DNA of 64,000 nucleotides from Bimuria novae-zelandiae CBS 107.79. Its lineage: Eukaryota > Ascomycota > Dothideomycetes > Pleosporales > Didymosphaeriaceae. Position numbers and translations under genes: made by a program. The first letter of the stretch is position 1. Each line of letters opens with the position of its first letter. Below are positions 46,476-57,639 of the stretch, in pieces. The DNA lies in contig ML976699.1 of the NCBI GenBank assembly GCA_010015655.1, forward strand, positions 372,001-436,000, in the 5' to 3' direction. The notes beneath the pieces were generated by a model. That model had not been told where the DNA came from, did no database searches, and worked only from the letters and a program-made list of their open reading frames with translations.

Positions 46476-49251
46476 CTACTTAAATCTATCTAGAAGCTTG
46501 ACGTCGCGGCCGCTACGTGTAGATTTGCTCGGGGTAGCAGATGCGCCCTCTGAGGCCTCCCCAACATCTATAGCATTAACAACACGTTTTGGACGCTTTC
46601 TGCTCTATGCAGATAGCTGAGAAGCCTTTCTTTTACACCTTTAGGATAGTTGTAGAGCTTTTTCTGCGTCGCGGACAGACTTCTAGGCGGCGCGCTAAGC
46701 TGCCTTTTTAGCCCTCTCCTTCTCCTTCGCCTTCTTAGCTGCCTCTCGCGTATTACGCTTTTCCTGCTACATTTTCTCCTTATATAGCTTAGCTACCTTC
46801 TTTAGCTCTACTATCTCTACTTTTTAAAGCTACTACTACTTATCCTCTTATTTTTTAATAGATTAATAAACACGTGCCTCCCTCACCTTCCTTAGTAACT
46901 ATAAGATAGCCCTACTCTAATACTCCTAGCGCTATTAGAGATCTAGAGTCTTGCCCTTCTTTTTACACTTCTCCTTAATAGATAGTGCCTGCTTAATCCC
47001 ATCTATCTTATGCTTAAGTAGCTTATTTTAGATAGATAGGTGGTAAAGCGATTAACGAAGCTTCTTTATATCTTAACTACCCTAATCCTTTACTACTAAT
47101 CGTATAAGCCTATCTATCTTTCTCCAGTCATGATCGCTAAGCCCTAATAAGGAGTTATCGCCTAATTCTTAATCCTGGGCGAACCTATCCAGAATAGGAT
47201 TAGGATTAGGTGGCTTGGTTAATTAGTTAGTTAGTATTCATTTTTCGTCTAGTTAATAGGGATTAAGTCCACCATCTTGCCTCCTAAAGGGCATATACGA
47301 CGTGCTAAGCTATAGAATTATAGTACTAATATACTACCTTAGAAAGCATTTCTTGCCTGCGCGGGTATTACTACTATTTTAAGCTATAGCTCCCCTTCCT
47401 ATTAGGGAGACTAAGCAGTGTATGTATATTAGGGTGAATCCTTTGTATATGTTTAGAGGTAGTTTAGTGCTGTAAGAAGAAAGAAAAGGAAAGAGTAGAT
47501 AGGTGTGGAGAGCCAGTGCTCTGTTGAATCGGAGCCGTGGCTCTGCGCGAGGAGAGCCTTTGTACCAGGCTTAGCAATGCCTGTGTCGAAGGAGATAGGT
47601 GTAGTAGGAAGGCAGAGCCAGGCCTGTCCTTCTTCTTTATCCCTAAGAGTTATATAATATAAGGCCAGGCTGGCTACCTTGTTTGCGTGTTGTATCAGGT
47701 CAGGGACGCTAATAGTTAGTCTTTAAAAAGCTACGGGCAGCTCTCGTCGTTGTAAGTATTAAGAGCTAGTGCTCTATTAAATCGTGCCATGGCTCTTCGC
47801 ATAGAGAGCCTTTGTATTTAGGCCTAGCAGGTGCCCATATCTTATAAGAGCAAGGAGTGTCACGACTATCTCCTTGTCTTAGCTATAATTATAGCCTTTA
47901 ACTAAACGTGAAAATCTAAGCAGCGCACGGGCCATTTTAAAAAGATTTTAGCTTACTAGGGAGCTAAAAGAGAAAATAGGGCAGTACGCCTGCCACAACG
48001 CCTGCAGCTAAAAGAGGACGCTAGAAAATAGATTTACGAAGGCATTTAAGTCGTGTTTTAACAAAAAATTAATAGATATCGACCTTTCGGTGACCTGGAA
48101 AAGTTGATATTTAGTGTAGGATCAGGTGGCGATATGCCTATGGCTCTAAAAGAGCTAAGGATAGTTAATTCCTTAAAGGAGGCCTTTTACGCATTCTAGA
48201 ATAAGGGGAAGAAGTCGTCTTTAGTAATAGAAGCTAGGCCTTAGCTTCTATAAAGGTATCGTAATAGCTCTGCTAAGTATGCTGTTAATAGAGGCTTAAA
48301 TATTATAACGTTAAGTAGCTAAAGCGTATAAGTTAAGTAAGGAGGTAGGATAGTAAGCAGGATCCTATGCTTATTATAATAGTTAATAAAGTCTATAGTA
48401 ACATAAGATCCGTGGCTATCTATAATTAAAAGATAATATAATCGTCGAGTCTTCTCTTTTATATAGCGATCGAACACCTGCTTAAGCCAGGCAAGCCCGA
48501 TATCGTTGTTTGTCTAGCTAGAGGATGATAAGGTAATAAAGACTTTATGTTCTCCTGCCTTGATATCCTCTACCCAGCTTGATTAGATGCCCTTGTTGGC
48601 GGCCTTATAAATAAGGCTTGGCGGCAGAGCTGATCCATCAGCGCAGATACATGCCAGGAGCGTGATCCATGCGCGATTGCCATCTTAGAGTGATGCCCTA
48701 ACCTCCTTCTTCTCCCACATTCGTCTGCTGAATATTCTCTTTGATCTACTAACAATACCAATCAGGACGCCTTTTTTATCTATATTATAGATATAACGAG
48801 GATCTATGCGATATTCATCCATCTTACTATATAGAAGGTTGAAATAGAGGCGATATTTATCCACTGAATTAGCTTTGTAGCGATTGTTGTCCATCCCGAC
48901 GGTCCATTGGGAGATGAGATGAATGCTGTGTCAGTTAATAAAGCGGGTAACCCAGCTCTCGCTAACTGGCTCCTTTGCTATCGTAGAGGCAAAATTCTGT
49001 ATTATCTCTCTAGTAGGAGGTGTATGTCTCTTTGTGAGTCCTTCGATATATTGTACAAGCTCCTGCTCTTGTTGTAGTGTAAGTTTCTGCTGGTTGATAT
49101 TCTTGGCTTCATTTGGGGCCTGAACGCGCTTGTGTCTTCGGGACAACGTAGTCCGATCTACACCATAGGTAGCCGCTATTTTTCTATATGAAAATTTTTC
49201 TCCTGGATCCAAAGATTGAATAGCTTTAATCGCATCTTCAATTGCCCCCAT
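46476..49251 (-). pseudogene. pogo-like DDE transposase of element C, interrupted
   Basis: The N-terminal 105 or so codons are intact (ATG 49251): a psq-type helix-turn-helix (FSYRKIAATYGVDRTTLSRR) and a CENP-B/Tc5-type DNA-binding part ending SESWVTRFIN before a stop. The DDE core shows YIYNIDKKGVLIG, then LLIIDSHGSYV, and a third catalytic region reading LLNVIIFKPL, where Asp has become Asn by a TpG-to-TpA change. The C-terminal tail is Lys/Ala/Glu-rich, ending SGRDVKLLDRFK. TAG/TAA stops and the 905-bp insertion destroy the gene. Confidence 0.85.
47215..48119. mobile_element. unidentified 905-bp insertion with 11-bp target duplication
   Basis: It interrupts the transposase of element C at a point where element D is continuous. 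Flanks are GATTAGGTGGC (47204-47214) and GATCAGGTGGC (48120-48130), an 11-bp duplication with one RIP-type change. No obvious terminal inverted repeat, LTR or coding frame is present. Inside, an approximately 80-bp segment (GAGAGCCAGTGCTCTGTTGAAT-type start) is repeated at about 47510-47590 and 47759-47838. The long duplication would fit a Mutator-like or a non-LTR/SINE insertion. Confidence 0.7.
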
Positions 49252-49352
49252 ATTGGTGGAGTTACGACGCGTCAAAGTTAGTGAGTCATTCAGTCTTTAG
49301 GTGTTGGGTGGCTCGTTACGCGAAGTGGCTCGGCACGCGCACAGACACGTTA

Positions 49353-49805
49353 TATAGGCGGCTTCTTCGCCTACAGAATTGACAACTCATACACAAAACT
49401 TCATGTTTACGATACTTTTCAACACTGACTTTCACCGTCTCATGCGTCGTCAACGACTAAATTTATGTTGACATTTGGTGTTGAAGAATTGTGGAACAGA
49501 TGGATTCATTGCGAGCTTGCATAAGGCTATGTGCATAAAGTTTCGGCAACACCTTGGTCAAATTGCGGTGTCCGCCGTTGCATACTGCAATGTGAGGTTC
49601 CCCCGTTCCCGACGACACGTCAGTTGTCAATTATATTGTGCTCAAATGGCTGCTCTGATACTTGATCCTCGGATGACTCTGTGTCGGGCGTCGTCGTAGA
49701 ATTGACGTCCCTGGGCATAGCCTGGCCGCTCGTAGGCATGGTGGATGATCCTGCCTCCTCTTATGCGTCCTTACCTACAGTGCAACGTTCGTGAAGTCCC
49801 TTTAC
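49353..49805. other. intergenic region downstream of the transcription factor
   Basis: GC-balanced sequence between element C and the stop codon of the Zn2Cys6 gene. The frame at 49475-49699 has no recognisable domain. No RNA gene or repeat is visible. Confidence 0.4.
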
Positions 49806-51399
49806 TCAGTACACGTAGAGCATGTGGAAGCCACTGTGAAGCACATCGAGGCCCATGACCGACGCTGCCGCGCTCTCCGCTTGAGGTATCAAAAATTCTT
49901 TCCCCATGTATTTCAATCGATCTGCGGCATAGCTTCTTGCGGTCTGAGGTACCATAGTCTCCGCCTTTGTCACTGATAGAGCGGGTAACAGTGTAGCAAT
50001 ACGTGCTTCGTGAGATGCTTTTATGCCAACCTGGTCGTATTGAGCGGGATTCAGGATCTGGGGCACGCTGGCGCAAATGTCTGTGGCGGCCTCGCTGATG
50101 GTTTGTGTCGCGCGTCGCAATATCTTCCTCCCTTCCTCGAATGTCGACAACGCTGAAGGTGGAAGCTGTGACAAGGTCCCGTAGATGACGCTGTTGAGTT
50201 TGATGCGTAGCACTCTGCACGCATTCCACAGCCTTGCTGCATGATGATGGAGATATTGGTGGATGACGTGCGAATGTGCATCCCACCCAGATATTGGTGT
50301 CTCTTTAGCTTCTTTTCGTATCTTTTGGTATTCATAATCCGGAGGTAGTTCTTTAGTGAATTCTGATACCCTTTGATCAAGCCACAGCGCTTTTTCCACC
50401 TTCGCTATTGGTAGCATATCAAGATCCCATAGCACGCATGGAGCTTGTGTTATCTCCCCGACCAACATAACGAAGGCTGTTCTGGTGCTCTCGTGACGCG
50501 ACGCCTTCGCAGTGGACACAAGTTGCAGCAGATCTGGTGGCAAGGGTGATTTACGAACCATAGTATCGAAGGTTAGGATGGAGCAGATCTGATCAAACAG
50601 TCGGCGACCTAGTTTGGTAGAGAATTGCATCTGTCCGCGCACTCGAAGCAGTGCAAGAGCACCCCTGGTATGTTTCGTCCAGTTGCTGGATTTTCCTGAT
50701 ACTTGACAAGCAAGCGCTTCGAATAGTCCTAAAAGAAGAACAGAGACAAGGGTACTGTCCTGTGCGGCAGTATTCGGATCCCTCAACGCATTGTTCGTGA
50801 CCGACAGGGCGGTAGCATATAGCTGTCTTGCAGTGGCTAGGACACGAGGGTCTTTAAGCTTCCAAGCAGACATGGCAAGTGAAACCGTCCAAATGATGAG
50901 GACCAAAGGTGCTTCTAAACTCTGATCGCGATATATAGCCGATAGGTAATCGTAGGGACTTTGCGGCACATAAGAAGCCAGGAATTCTGTAAGCGCGATT
51001 GTATCCAGATGCAGCGAGGGGTTGTAACATAACGCTCCTATCATCGCGTTTGAACCGGAATACTCGGACTTTCTATATGCCGCCAAATTCGATGGGCTAT
51101 TCGAAGACACTGCTACGCGTCGCGCTTTTCTCTGGTAACTTTCCTCCGCTTTTCTAATGGTGATGTCGCTCTGGTCGCGATAAGCCTGCACGAGAGGATC
51201 CGGGTAGAGCGGACAGGGTATGCTCATACGTGCGCATTGCCCGCAACCTAGTTGTTTCCTATCGCACTGTGGAATTCAAAATGTGAGTGCAGTCTCGCAC
51301 GCTTGCACAGGTTCTGCGCACACTCTTGGGGGCACGCACCTTGATTCGCCTTCCGCGGCATGCGAAGCAGGCTGTGGATGGCCTACCCCTGAACACCAT
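49806..51399 (-). CDS. Zn2Cys6 fungal transcription factor, one intron
   Basis: Exon 1 (51399-51340, 20 codons) and exon 2 (51266-49806) are separated by a 73-bp intron (51339-51267; GTGCGT...CACAG, phase 0) and encode 506 aa. Splicing assembles a textbook binuclear zinc cluster: Cys11, 14, 21, 28, 31 and 38 (spacing 2-6-6-2-6), with the basic RGRRIK between. The intron cuts the cluster directly before Cys21, so starting only at the exon 2 Met would lose it. After the cluster comes CPLYPDPLVQAYRDQSD, typical of this fungal subgroup, and a long helical regulatory domain. It should be a nuclear DNA-binding regulator; its targets are unknown. No break is seen. Pogo elements lie on both sides. 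Confidence 0.92.
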
Positions 51400-51558
51400 A
51401 CTGCACAGTTGGATCGACTGGGGCTACCGTAACAATTCTCCGATTCCGCCAGTCAAATTGTCAGGTAGGCGCCATGGCTTGAGGCGGTTCAGGATGCCTA
51501 GAATTAAGGTTCGACGTCTTCCTGACCCTTCTTATCGATAGGGAAATTGCAGCCGATA

Positions 51559-53688
51559 CCGTGTCTCGGCAGTCAGTGCGCAACATCACTCAATGCGCAA
51601 CCCCAACATGATCGCGACGTCAATAATATAAGGCTATAAAGCTCTATATAAAAGCTATTATTATAAGATTTTTTAGTAGAGAGGTTTCCTAGGTCTATAA
51701 ATAATTACTAGCAACTTAGATTATAGATATTTACTTAGTATTTTAACTAAATAGCTATTACGCGATAATAGCGTTAATAGCGTAAATACTACTATATTAA
51801 TATATATAGGTGCTAGCGTAAATTTCTTTCTTTTTATAATTTTACAAGTAGCTTTTAAGGCTCTCTAACTTCTTTTTTTAGTAATTTTAAGATATCCTTA
51901 AAGTTATTATTAAGCCTTATAAGCCTATTAATAAAAATATTACTTAGTAGCCTAATTAGCTTTCTTTTTAGCGCGCGTATTTTTAACTACTACCTATATA
52001 ATATACTTTTCCTAAAATAAATAAGCTTTAAGCTATTTATTAGCTCTCTATATCTCTTATTACTAACTTTTTTAAAATTATAATTATTTCTTTTTAACTT
52101 TTTATTAGCTAAGAAAATTATGCGCTCTCTATACTTAAGTAGGTAAAAAAAAATAGCTCTTTTATACTACTTTTTAGTTTACTTTAAAGGTAGAGTTTTA
52201 CCTTTTATTTAACGCTATTTTTTTTTCTTTAGGGCCTTTTAAAGGCCCTTGTTCTCGTGCTCTAAAAGTTACTTTTATATAAAAATTAAGTATATTATCT
52301 AGCTAAGCTTGTGTAACTCCTTAATTATAATATCCTTAATAACAAAGCGTAATAGTTATTCTATTTTACGCTAATCTAATATACTAAATACTAATATAGA
52401 GCTCTTTTATAATCTTACCTTTAGAAAGGACTCCTTATTGAATTACTTAAGAATAGGTATAGGATCTAGTAGTAAAATACCTATATACTTAAAAGCTTTA
52501 GTAATTAATTATAGCGTAACTAATATAGTTTAGGCCCTTTAAAAGAGTATAAAGAAGTCTCTTTTAGTAACTATTAATAGTCTTTAGCTTTTATATAAAT
52601 AGGCGTTAAACTTGTTAGAGTAGGTAGCTAAGAGAAACTTAAATATATATATATTAAGAGGCTATAACGTATGCGTTAAATAAGGGGGAAATATAATTAA
52701 AAAGATCCTATTCTAGTTATAATAGTTAATAAAATCTATAGTAATATAAGACCTATAGCTATTAAAAATTAAAAGTTAATATACTTATTAAGCATTTTTA
52801 GCTTTCTCTCTTATATAGTAATTAAATACTTATTAAAGCTATTAAAGGCCTATCTCGTTATTTAACTAGCTAGAGGGAGATAAAGTAATAAAGACTTTAT
52901 AATATTAAAAATTAATTTTTTTAAGCTTATTTATAGGCTCCTAGTGTTAAATTAATAAATTAATAATAAATTAATAGTAGATCCGTCGGCGTATATACAT
53001 ATAATAATTAAAGTCTACTTATAGCTACTATCTTATATAGATTGCCTTACTCAGCGACTTTTATATAGAGGCCTATTAAAGATCCTTTTTAAGTGGCTAG
53101 TAATACTAAGGAGGAAGCTTTTCTTATTTATATTATAATAATAATAAGGCTCTATGCTATACTTCGCGATTTTATTATATAAAAGCTTAAAGTAAAGCTT
53201 ATATTTTACCTCTAAATTAGCGTTATAGTAATTACTATTAATTTTAGTTATTTAGCGTAATATTAAGGCGCCGCTATTACGCTTAATAAGGCAATTAACC
53301 TAAAATATACTTATGTCTTTTTAAGTAATATAGAACGCAAAGTTCTATATTATTTACTATATAAAAAGAAAGCTATATTTAGTAAGGTGTTTAATATATT
53401 ATAGGAGCGACTTTTTTTTATTATAGGCTAAGTATATAGCGTAAAGTATTTATAATTACACGCGCTTATATAATGCGTTAGTGCCTATATATTAATATAA
53501 AACGTATAATACTAAATTATTTTATAATTTTATTATTTAAAAATTTTTATTTTATTTTTATAATTTAATTGCTGCTATCGCGGCGTTAATTAGGTCTATA
53601 TTGGTGGAGTTGTGGCGCGTCAAAGTAGGTGCGCTATCACGCGGGGTTGCGCATTGAGTGATGTTGCGCACTGACTGCCGAGACACGG
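51559..53688 (-). mobile_element. pogo-like Tc1/mariner transposon E, heavily RIPed
   Basis: 2,130 bp with perfect 46-bp inverted repeats (51559-51604 and 53643-53688; CCGTGTCTCGGCAGTCAGTG start) and TA on both sides (51557-51558, 53689-53690). The interior is strongly AT-rich, the ends are not. The - strand keeps a readable start (STNIDLINAAIAAI) near 53615 and decayed DDE motifs (YNINKKSFLLSI near 53120; the second catalytic region near 52750). The right TA also borders element D. Confidence 0.93.
51660..53625 (-). pseudogene. pogo-like transposase of element E
   Basis: The - strand frame is related to the transposases of elements C and D but far more RIPed: nearly every Gln and Trp codon is a stop, and catalytic Asp residues are largely Asn. 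Limits are approximate. No product is possible. Confidence 0.7.
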
Positions 53689-53690
53689 TA

Positions 53691-55799
53691 ACGTGTCCGT
53701 GCACCCAATGCACGGATTCAGCCAATGCACGCCGAACATCCGACGCGTCAAAACTCCCTACTTTCAACACGCGATAACTCCACCAATGTGGATCCAATTC
53801 AAGCTGCGATAGATGAGATCGAATCGCGAGAACCAGGAGAAGATTTTTCATATACAGAAATTGCTACCAGATATGGTGTTAATCGATCTACACTCTCACG
53901 AAGGCACCGAGGTGTTACCGCGACGCGTGCAGCCAACACAATCAATCAGCGAAAGCTCAACCCACAGCAAGAGCAGGAGCCTGTACGATATATCAAAAGG
54001 CTCACAGAGAGACATATACCTCCTACTAGAGAGATGATACAGAATTTTGCCTCGACAATAGCAAAGGAGCCAGTCAGCGAGAGCTGGGTTACCCGCTTTA
54101 TCAACTAACACAGCATTCATCTCATCTCGCAATGGACCGTCGGCATAGACAGCAATCGCCACAAAGCTAATTTAGTGGATAAATATTGCCTCTATTTTAA
54201 CCTTGTATATAGCAAGATTAATTAATATCGCATAGATCCTCGTTATATCTATAATATGGATAAAAAAGGTGTCCTGATCGGTATCGTTGGTAGAACAAAG
54301 AGGATATTCAGCAGACGAATGTGGGAGAAGAAGGAGGTTAGGGCATTACTCCAGGATGGCAATCGCGCGTGGATCACGCTCCTAGCATGTATCTGCGCTG
54401 ATAGATCAGCTTTGCCGCCAAGCCTTATCTATAAGGCTGCTAACAAGGACATCCAATCAAGCTGGGTAGAGGATATCAAGGCAGGATATCATGAAGTCTT
54501 TATTACCTTATTATCCTCTGGCTGGACGAACAACGATATCGGGCTTGCCTAGCTTAAGCAGGTGTTTAATTGCTATACAAAAGAGAAGGCTCGACGATTA
54601 TATCGACTTTTAATTATAGATAGCCACGGATCTTATGTTACTATAGACTTTATTAACTACTATAATTAGAATAGGATCCTGCTTGCTGTCCTGCCTTCTT
54701 ATTTAACTTATATACTTTAGCTACTTAATGTTGCGATGTTTAAGCCTCTATTAATAGCCTACTTAGCAGAGCTATTAAGATACCTTTATAGAAGCTAGGG
54801 CCTAGCTTTTATTACTAAAGGCGACTTCTTTCCCCTATTCTGGAATGCGTGGAAGGCCTCTTTTAAGGAATTAACTATCCTTAGCTCTTTTAGAGCCACA
54901 GGTATATCGCCACCTAATCCTGACCCTATCCTTAATAGGTTCACCTAGGATTAAGAATCAGGCAATAGCTCCTTATCAGGGCTTAGCGATTATAACTGGA
55001 GAAAAATAGATAGGCTTGTACGCTCTGCAGTGAGTGATTAAAGTAATAAGGATACACAGAAGCTTCGTCAATCACTCTACTACCTATCTGTTGAAAATGA
55101 GCTGCTTAAGCATGACAACAATAGGCTTAGGCAGGCGCTATCTATTAAGAAGAAGCGTAATAAGAAGAGCAAAGCTCTAGACCTTTAATAGCGCCAGAAG
55201 TATCATGGTAGGGCTATCTTATAGTTACTAAGGAAAGTAAGGGAGGCACGTTATCGTTAATTAATTAAGGAGCAAGAGGATAAGCAGCAGTAGCTTTAAA
55301 AAGTAAAAATAGTAGAGCTAAAGAAGGTAGCTAAGCTATATAAGGAGAAAATCCAGCAAGAAAAGCGTGCAGCAAGAGAGGCAGCGAAGAAGGCAAAGGA
55401 GAAGGAGAGAGCTAAAAAGGCAGCTTAGCGCACTGCCCAGAAGTCTGCCGATAACGCTAAAAAGGCTCTATAACTATCCCAAAGGAGTAAGAGAAAAGCT
55501 TCTCAGCCATCTCCACAGAGCAGAAAGCGTCAGAAACGTGTTGTTGATGCTACAGATGTTAGGGAGGCCTTAAAGGGCGCATCTGCTGCCCTAACCAAAT
55601 CCACACGGAGCGGCCGCGACGTCAAGCTTCTAGATAGATTTAAATAGTGCAAATGAATCGCAGCTATCGATTTACTATCCTAGTAGAAAATCTTATAATA
55701 ATATTGTTTGTGGGTGGTTCTGCAGCCTTATTTCTAATAGAGCGTTTATGGTGTTCGGCGTGCATTGGCTGAATCCGTGCATTGGGTGCACGGACACGT
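53691..55799 (+). mobile_element. pogo-like Tc1/mariner transposon D, lightly RIPed
   Basis: 2,109 bp with perfect 48-bp inverted repeats (53691-53738 and 55752-55799; ACGTGTCCGTGCACCCAATG start), TA on the left shared with element E (53689-53690) and TA on the right (55800-55801). Its TIRs differ from those of E and largely from those of C after the first 11 bases. The 5' third is GC-balanced, the 3' part moderately RIPed. Confidence 0.95.
53725..55647 (+). pseudogene. pogo-like DDE transposase of element D
   Basis: ATG 53725 to TAG 55645-55647 is a single frame of 641 codons with about a dozen in-frame stops and no frameshift. Order: psq-type HTH (FSYTEIATRYGVNRSTLSRR, about residues 40-60), CENP-B/Tc5-like second DNA-binding half to residue 127 (TRFIN then TAA), DDE core with YIYNMDKKGVLIG, LLIIDSHGSYV, and a third region LLNVAMFKPL with Asn for the catalytic Asp. 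The tail is basic and coiled (EKERAKKAA, then SKRKASQPSPQSRKRQKR). It would have bound its TIRs and moved the element between TA sites. Confidence 0.88.
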
Positions 55800-55801
55800 T
55801 A

Positions 55802-56676
55802 CCGTACCCAGAGTCACCCACGCCTTGTTCAGCGCGAGGAAACCAGAAACACCACCACAGACGCTCCGCATAGTCCAAAGTCCGGTAAAGTAGCTTAGAA
55901 GACTGATTAAGAGTAACCTTTGGTGTCACCAAGCCTCTCGTTTGCCTTTGCGCTCACCCAGGTAAGAGCAGTTGCGGCTAGTCAGACAATTCGCAAAGAC
56001 TGAAAGTTCGACCTTGACTGGCGACGGGACATGATTGTTGTATAATTGAAGAGTGCCAGGTGCAACCGGAGGACCACTGCACAAACATACGCAAAATGCT
56101 AACGGAGTTCAAGATTGGTACTACGGTAGAACGCAAGATCGACAACGCAAGAGATTATGCGCGCATGCAATGTCTGCATAGCAGCACAAGTCACCGACTG
56201 ATGAGCTCTGCCTCGAACACACGGTCACAGCGACTTGGGGCACAAGTCATTTTGCATAAGTCGACGCACACGAGTCAAGTCCCTGTGGGAATCCGAATAG
56301 TGTCGCGAACTGTACAGCGAGGAAGCGCTTCGGTCTTTGACTGCGGGACATGTTGCACTACATCTGCATGCGCCGCGTCTGTTAAAAGACGTCCGAACCG
56401 ACTGTACATGAGGTACCTCTGGCAGCACACAGACTACAGTACACACTCATGGAACTTCCATGCGTCATCGCATACGCGATAGTTTCATGAACCGACGTAT
56501 TCCAACTATTGTTTTGTGTGGTCTAGATCTAGCGTCCACTTCGGCTGTCCCTGAATTGCTAGGCCAACCTCCGCGCAAACTTTGGCGTGCCTTCGCCAAG
56601 CTGAGATTTCCTCTCGACCTGTTACCTCGGATTGAGGTCAACCTGTCAACATCTCTCACAGCGAAATGCGGATGAG
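55802..56676. other. unique GC-balanced spacer
   Basis: About 875 bp without repeat features. The 140-codon frame at 56060-56482 starts with GTG and has no recognisable domain. It probably includes the promoter of the truncated gene at 56677. Confidence 0.4.
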
Positions 56677-56983
56677 ATGGAGTTCCCAATAAAGATCACT
56701 ATCCAGGACTTCCCGGACAAGCCAGAGACGGGAGCCGGGCTCTGCCAGGAGTGTCACGAATCGTTCGGACCGGTCGAGACTAAGCGGAAGATGCCGCGCA
56801 TATCAAGATTAAGAGTCTCCGGCAAAAGTTGCTCTGGCTGCCGTACCCTCCTCGACTTCATTGTGGCTGCCCAACACCAATCGACCAGACCCATTTCTAT
56901 GTCGAACTCGTTAGACATTCGAAGAAGCTGGGCCTTTTGGGTGAACGAATACAGCCGCTCAAAACAGGAAGACTATGAGGATC
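56677..56983 (+). pseudogene. 5' part of a gene cut by a copia LTR, possibly a HET-type protein
   Basis: ATG 56677 opens 102 codons that run straight into the copia LTR at 56984. The protein starts MEFPIKITIQDFPDK and has two CxxC pairs (GLCQECHESFG, then GKSCSGCRTLLDF). That pattern resembles the N-terminal segment of fungal heterokaryon-incompatibility (HET) proteins, but the HET domain itself would lie downstream and is not seen, so the family is a guess. Codon use is un-RIPed. The 3' part of the gene presumably lies beyond the window. Confidence 0.5.
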
Positions 56984-57225
56984 TGTTGGCTTCAAACCTG
57001 CGCAACACTGCTACGGCTTTCACCGCCATGCAGTTTGCCTATAGTTTATTACGCAGTTTGCCTGTAGTTTATTACGCTAGTCCTAATTAGGCTAGTAAGG
57101 GATAAACCACGCTCGATAAATACTTCTTACAACAGCCCACTATAATAGATCTGCAATTAAGAATTAAATTAATACTATATTGTTGCAACGAAGTCTTGAT
57201 CTAACAGCCTATTACTGTATTAACA
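56984..57225 (+). repeat. copia family 1 LTR (5')
   Basis: 242 bp, TGTTGGCTTC to TATTAACA, same length as the LTR at 887-1128. Confidence 0.9.
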
Positions 57226-57639
57226 CTAATTAGTGGTTGCTACACCACAGATTAGCAAGATATACTGTGTACAGGGAATCTCAGCGCACGTTTCAGGCTA
57301 AGTATTCTGGCGATAGAAGCGGTTAGCGCATGCCTCCTCCCCTACCAAGGCCCAGGATACAGCATCGCTAGTGCGAAGTACAGGTACGACAAGCTCACTG
57401 CTATCCTGTATCAGGATCAGCAGCGCCTCGTATTTGAAGGATCTCTCCGCCTGGATTGTCCCTACCAAGGCTCAGTTTGGAAGGAGATTTGCGTTAACCA
57501 CGCTAACTCTTATTAAATTACACTAATCACAGGCCCATATCTAAAACGCTATTATAAAGTACACCTAAATAAAGGATCGCTTGTAGTACCTAGACAAGAT
57601 AATCTATAAGGACTAGTATGCTAACTAAGATTTTAATAT

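Larger units (their letters stand above)
46323..49350 (-). mobile_element. pogo-like Tc1/mariner transposon C
   Basis: 3,028 bp with 51-bp inverted repeats starting ACGTGTC (three mismatches between ends) and TA flanks at 46321-46322 and 49351-49352. It is inserted in the gene island. The 5' part and both ends are GC-balanced, while the 3' two thirds are RIPed. A separate 905-bp insertion lies at 47215-48119; without it the element is about 2.1 kb, the size of elements E and D. Confidence 0.93.

Noticed and set aside
56060..56482. 140-codon + frame
   Set aside because: It starts with GTG and resembles no protein I recognise.
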